DNA of 6,370 nucleotides. It comes from DATEPR01 sp036503065 (GTDB lineage: Bacteria > Actinomycetota > Actinomycetes > Mycobacteriales > Pseudonocardiaceae). The number at the start of each line of letters is the position of its first letter. Position 1 is the first letter of the stretch. Made by a program: the position numbers and the translations under genes. The stretch is taken from the NCBI GenBank assembly GCA_036503065.1, contig DASXXM010000705.1:1-6370 (forward strand), read 5' to 3'. The notes beneath the pieces are model-generated. The model searched no databases. It saw only the letters and a program-made list of their open reading frames with translations, and had not been told where the DNA came from. Below, piece by piece: positions 4,601 to 6,370 of this stretch.

Positions 4601-5866
4601 ATGAGCGCGGTCGACAAGCAATCCTCGAGCGGCGCCCAGTTCCGGTCGGGCCGGCGTTGGCTACGGCGGCCGATCCGGGTAGGCCCGGAGGGCGCAGGCC
4701 ACCTGGCTGGCATCCTCGCGCTGATCTGCATGGCGGCCTACGCCGTGCTGGTGGTCAGCGTGTCGATCGAGGTCGTGCCGCTGTACCCCACGGTGGCGCT
4801 GCGGGACTTCGGGTTGGTCGGCTGGCTGCTGTGGGTCGGCACCTACGTGTGGTCCATGGTTCAGGTGCTGCGGGGACGCCGGCATGTCCGGAGCACCCAG
4901 ATCGTCGCCGTCGTCGGCCTCGTGTGGTCGGTCCTGCTGATGGTGGTCATGGGCGGCGAGTTCGCCGGCCTGCCCGCGCTGAGCATCGCGGTCATGATGC
5001 TCTGCCTGTCCGGACCGGTGCGCGGCATCGGTACGATCAGTACGCTGCTGGTGTACTTCGGCCTGACCCTGCGGGACTTCACCACGGTCGCGGACATCAG
5101 GAAGGTCCTGTTACAGTTCGCGTTGGCCGCGCTGGTCTTCTACGCGATCCCCCGGCTGGTGATCTTCGCTGGTGAACTGGCGGATACCCGGTCGGAACTG
5201 GCCCTGCTCGCGGTCAGCGAACAGCGGCTGCGCTGGGCCCGCGACCTGCACGACACCCTCGGCCACGGGCTGTCCGTGGTGGTGTTGAAGCTGGAACTGG
5301 TGGAACGGCTGTCCGGCAAGAACCTGGAGCGGGCACTGGGGGAGCTGCGGGACGCCCGCACCCTGCTGCGCAACTCGATCGGCGAGATGCAGACCGTGGT
5401 CGCCGGCATGCGGGACGTGTCGCTGCGCGGCGAGATCGCCAATGCCTGCACCATTCTCAACTCGGCTGGTGTGCGCACCGCCACCGACATCGCGCCCGTC
5501 GTGCTGGACAACGAGGTCGCCGAGGCGCTCGCCTGGATCGTGCGCGAGGGGTCGACGAACGTGTTGCGGCACAGCGATTCCACCCACTGCGACATCTGCC
5601 TGCGGGTGGACAGCGGCCGCGCGGTGCTCAAGGTGACCAACGACGGGCCTGCGATCCAGGTGACCATGGCGCCATCGGGCGGCCACGGCATCCGCGGGAT
5701 GCGCGAGCGGCTGAACGTACTTGGCGGCCGGCTCACCGCGAAGTCCGAAAAGGATGGTGGCTTCACGTTGGAGGCCAGCGTGCCGCTGCCGACCCAGTCG
5801 AACGGGACGGACCAGTCCCTGGTCGTGGAGCGTCCATCCCCACCCCCGGTGGAGGTGGACCGGTGA
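4601..5866 (+). CDS. DesK/NarL-type membrane sensor histidine kinase (HisKA_3), 421 aa
   Basis: The N-terminal half has about six hydrophobic segments (roughly residues 33-55, 70-90, 100-118, 121-137, 143-157 and 168-190) and no large extracellular domain. It resembles DesK-like kinases that sense signals within or near the membrane. A short linker leads to the dimerisation/phosphotransfer helix with ARDLHDTLGHGLS, where His217 is the phosphorylated residue. The HATPase_c domain follows, with an N-box (REGSTN, E316 and N320), a G1 box (TNDGP, D348) and a G2 box (GGHGIRGMRER, 360-370). All expected catalytic motifs are present, so the kinase should be active. The Pro-rich, Asp/Glu-containing C-terminal tail (about 393-421) looks disordered. 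The start is ATG 4601, with GTGAGG four bases upstream and GGGAAG further back. The 3' end overlaps the next regulator by 4 bases, making that regulator the likely cognate partner. The signal is unknown. Confidence 0.94.
   Translation: MSAVDKQSSSGAQFRSGRRWLRRPIRVGPEGAGHLAGILALICMAAYAVLVVSVSIEVVPLYPTVALRDFGLVGWLLWVGTYVWSMVQVLRGRRHVRSTQIVAVVGLVWSVLLMVVMGGEFAGLPALSIAVMMLCLSGPVRGIGTISTLLVYFGLTLRDFTTVADIRKVLLQFALAALVFYAIPRLVIFAGELADTRSELALLAVSEQRLRWARDLHDTLGHGLSVVVLKLELVERLSGKNLERALGELRDARTLLRNSIGEMQTVVAGMRDVSLRGEIANACTILNSAGVRTATDIAPVVLDNEVAEALAWIVREGSTNVLRHSDSTHCDICLRVDSGRAVLKVTNDGPAIQVTMAPSGGHGIRGMRERLNVLGGRLTAKSEKDGGFTLEASVPLPTQSNGTDQSLVVERPSPPPVEVDR
5851..5855 (+). promoter_or_regulatory. Ribosome binding site of the second response regulator (inside kinase gene)
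   Basis: GGAGG lies 7 bases before GTG 5863, within the last codons of the kinase gene. It supports the GTG start that overlaps the kinase TGA (GTGA, 5863-5866) and suggests translational coupling. Confidence 0.75.
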
Positions 5867-6370
5867 CAGAGTTGGCGAGTGAACCCAATGACACGATTGC
5901 TGGTCGTACCGCGGTGATCCGGGTGTTCCTGGCCGAGGACCAGGTAATGATCCGATCCGCGTTGGTTTCGCTGATCGAGCTGGAGAGCGACCTGGACGTG
6001 GTCGGCGTGGCGGGCCGCGGCGACCACGCCGTCGAGCGAATCGTGGAGCTGCGCCCGGACGTGGCGGTGCTGGACATCGACATGCCCGGCGTGGACGGCC
6101 TGACCGCGGCGGCGCAACTGGCCGAACGTGTGCCTCGGTGCGCGGCGCTGATCCTCACCGCGCTGAACAAACCCGGCATGCTCCAGCGTGCCCTGCAGGC
6201 CAACGCGCGCGGGTTCGTGGTCAAACACGCGCCCGCGGAGCAGTTGCTGGCCGCGATCCGTGGTGTCGCGGCAGGCCAGCGCGTCTTCGACCCAGCGTTG
6301 GCGGTGGCCGTGCTCGAGGCGGACATTCCGGTGACCCAACGGGAACTGGACGTGGTTCGCCTGGTGGCCG
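5863..6370 (+). CDS. NarL/FixJ-family response regulator, canonical receiver (3' end outside window)
   Basis: Translation from GTG 5863 gives 169 residues up to the window end with no stop. A short N-terminal extension (residues 1-18) precedes a complete receiver domain. The acidic pair is E25-D26, the phosphoacceptor D71 (VLDIDMPG), the conserved T99 (ILTA) and K121 (FVVKHAP), so all phosphorylation residues are intact. The sequence then enters the start of the LuxR-type DNA-binding domain (VTQRELDVVRLVA). The rest is cut off. The gene overlaps the kinase stop by 4 bases and has GGAGG at 7-base spacing, so it is very likely the kinase's partner. It is clearly related to the first regulator (LRPDVAVL and the region around it are shared), and both resemble the DesR group. 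An in-frame GTG at 5914 (Val18), next to the domain start, is a less likely alternative because it has no comparable ribosome binding site. Confidence 0.93.
   Translation, partial: MTELASEPNDTIAGRTAVIRVFLAEDQVMIRSALVSLIELESDLDVVGVAGRGDHAVERIVELRPDVAVLDIDMPGVDGLTAAAQLAERVPRCAALILTALNKPGMLQRALQANARGFVVKHAPAEQLLAAIRGVAAGQRVFDPALAVAVLEADIPVTQRELDVVRLVA

Noticed and set aside
5140..6339. 399-codon minus-strand frame opposite the kinase and second regulator
   Set aside because: It is antisense to two genes with complete catalytic motifs, and the translation is Arg/Ser-rich shadow sequence.
1..6370. Search for tRNA, rRNA, CRISPR arrays, insertion sequences and attachment sites
   Set aside because: By eye there are no transposase genes, long terminal inverted repeats, regularly spaced repeat-spacer units or tRNA-like folds.

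Overview
The window is high-GC DNA with strong G/C bias at third codon positions. It has GTG as well as ATG starts and 4-nt stop/start overlaps. Together with a DesK/NarL-type two-component pair, this points to an actinomycete, with a Pseudonocardiales or Streptomyces-like host most plausible. No taxonomic marker is present. All supported genes lie on the + strand.

Layout. (1) 1-738 is the C-terminal part of a DyP-type haem peroxidase, followed by two stable hairpins. (2) 739-1017 is a less GC-rich, gene-free stretch with small inverted repeats and one copy of a 16-bp repeat; it probably carries the promoter of the next unit. (3) 1018-1239 encodes a 73-residue peptide ending in a Cys-dense segment (CFCDCTIC) plus a 14-residue tail. 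I read it as the precursor of a ribosomally made, thiazol(in)e-containing peptide (TOMM / linear azol(in)e peptide). (4) 1268-1301 is a strong intrinsic terminator between precursor and enzyme. (5) 1316-3580 encodes a 754-residue fused cyclodehydratase: a leader-binding RRE, an E1/ThiF-like domain with two CxxC pairs, and a YcaO domain with all three ATP-binding motifs. (6) 3581-3918 is a repeat- and palindrome-rich intergenic region. (7) 3919-6370 holds a response regulator whose phosphoacceptor Asp is Ala, a DesK/NarL-type membrane histidine kinase, and a second, canonical response regulator that overlaps the kinase and runs off the window.

How the genes work together (inference). The precursor would be transcribed in excess of its enzyme because of the internal terminator. 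The cyclodehydratase would bind the leader and use ATP to turn Cys (and perhaps Thr) into azolines. No flavin dehydrogenase, leader peptidase or exporter is visible in this window. The kinase and the second regulator look like a cognate pair, while the degenerate first regulator may act without phosphorylation. Whether this regulatory block controls the peptide locus cannot be decided from sequence alone, but adjacency and shared orientation make it a reasonable hypothesis.

The most interesting parts are the small precursor/cyclodehydratase pair with an unusual core, and the regulator-kinase-regulator module whose first member has lost its phosphorylation site.
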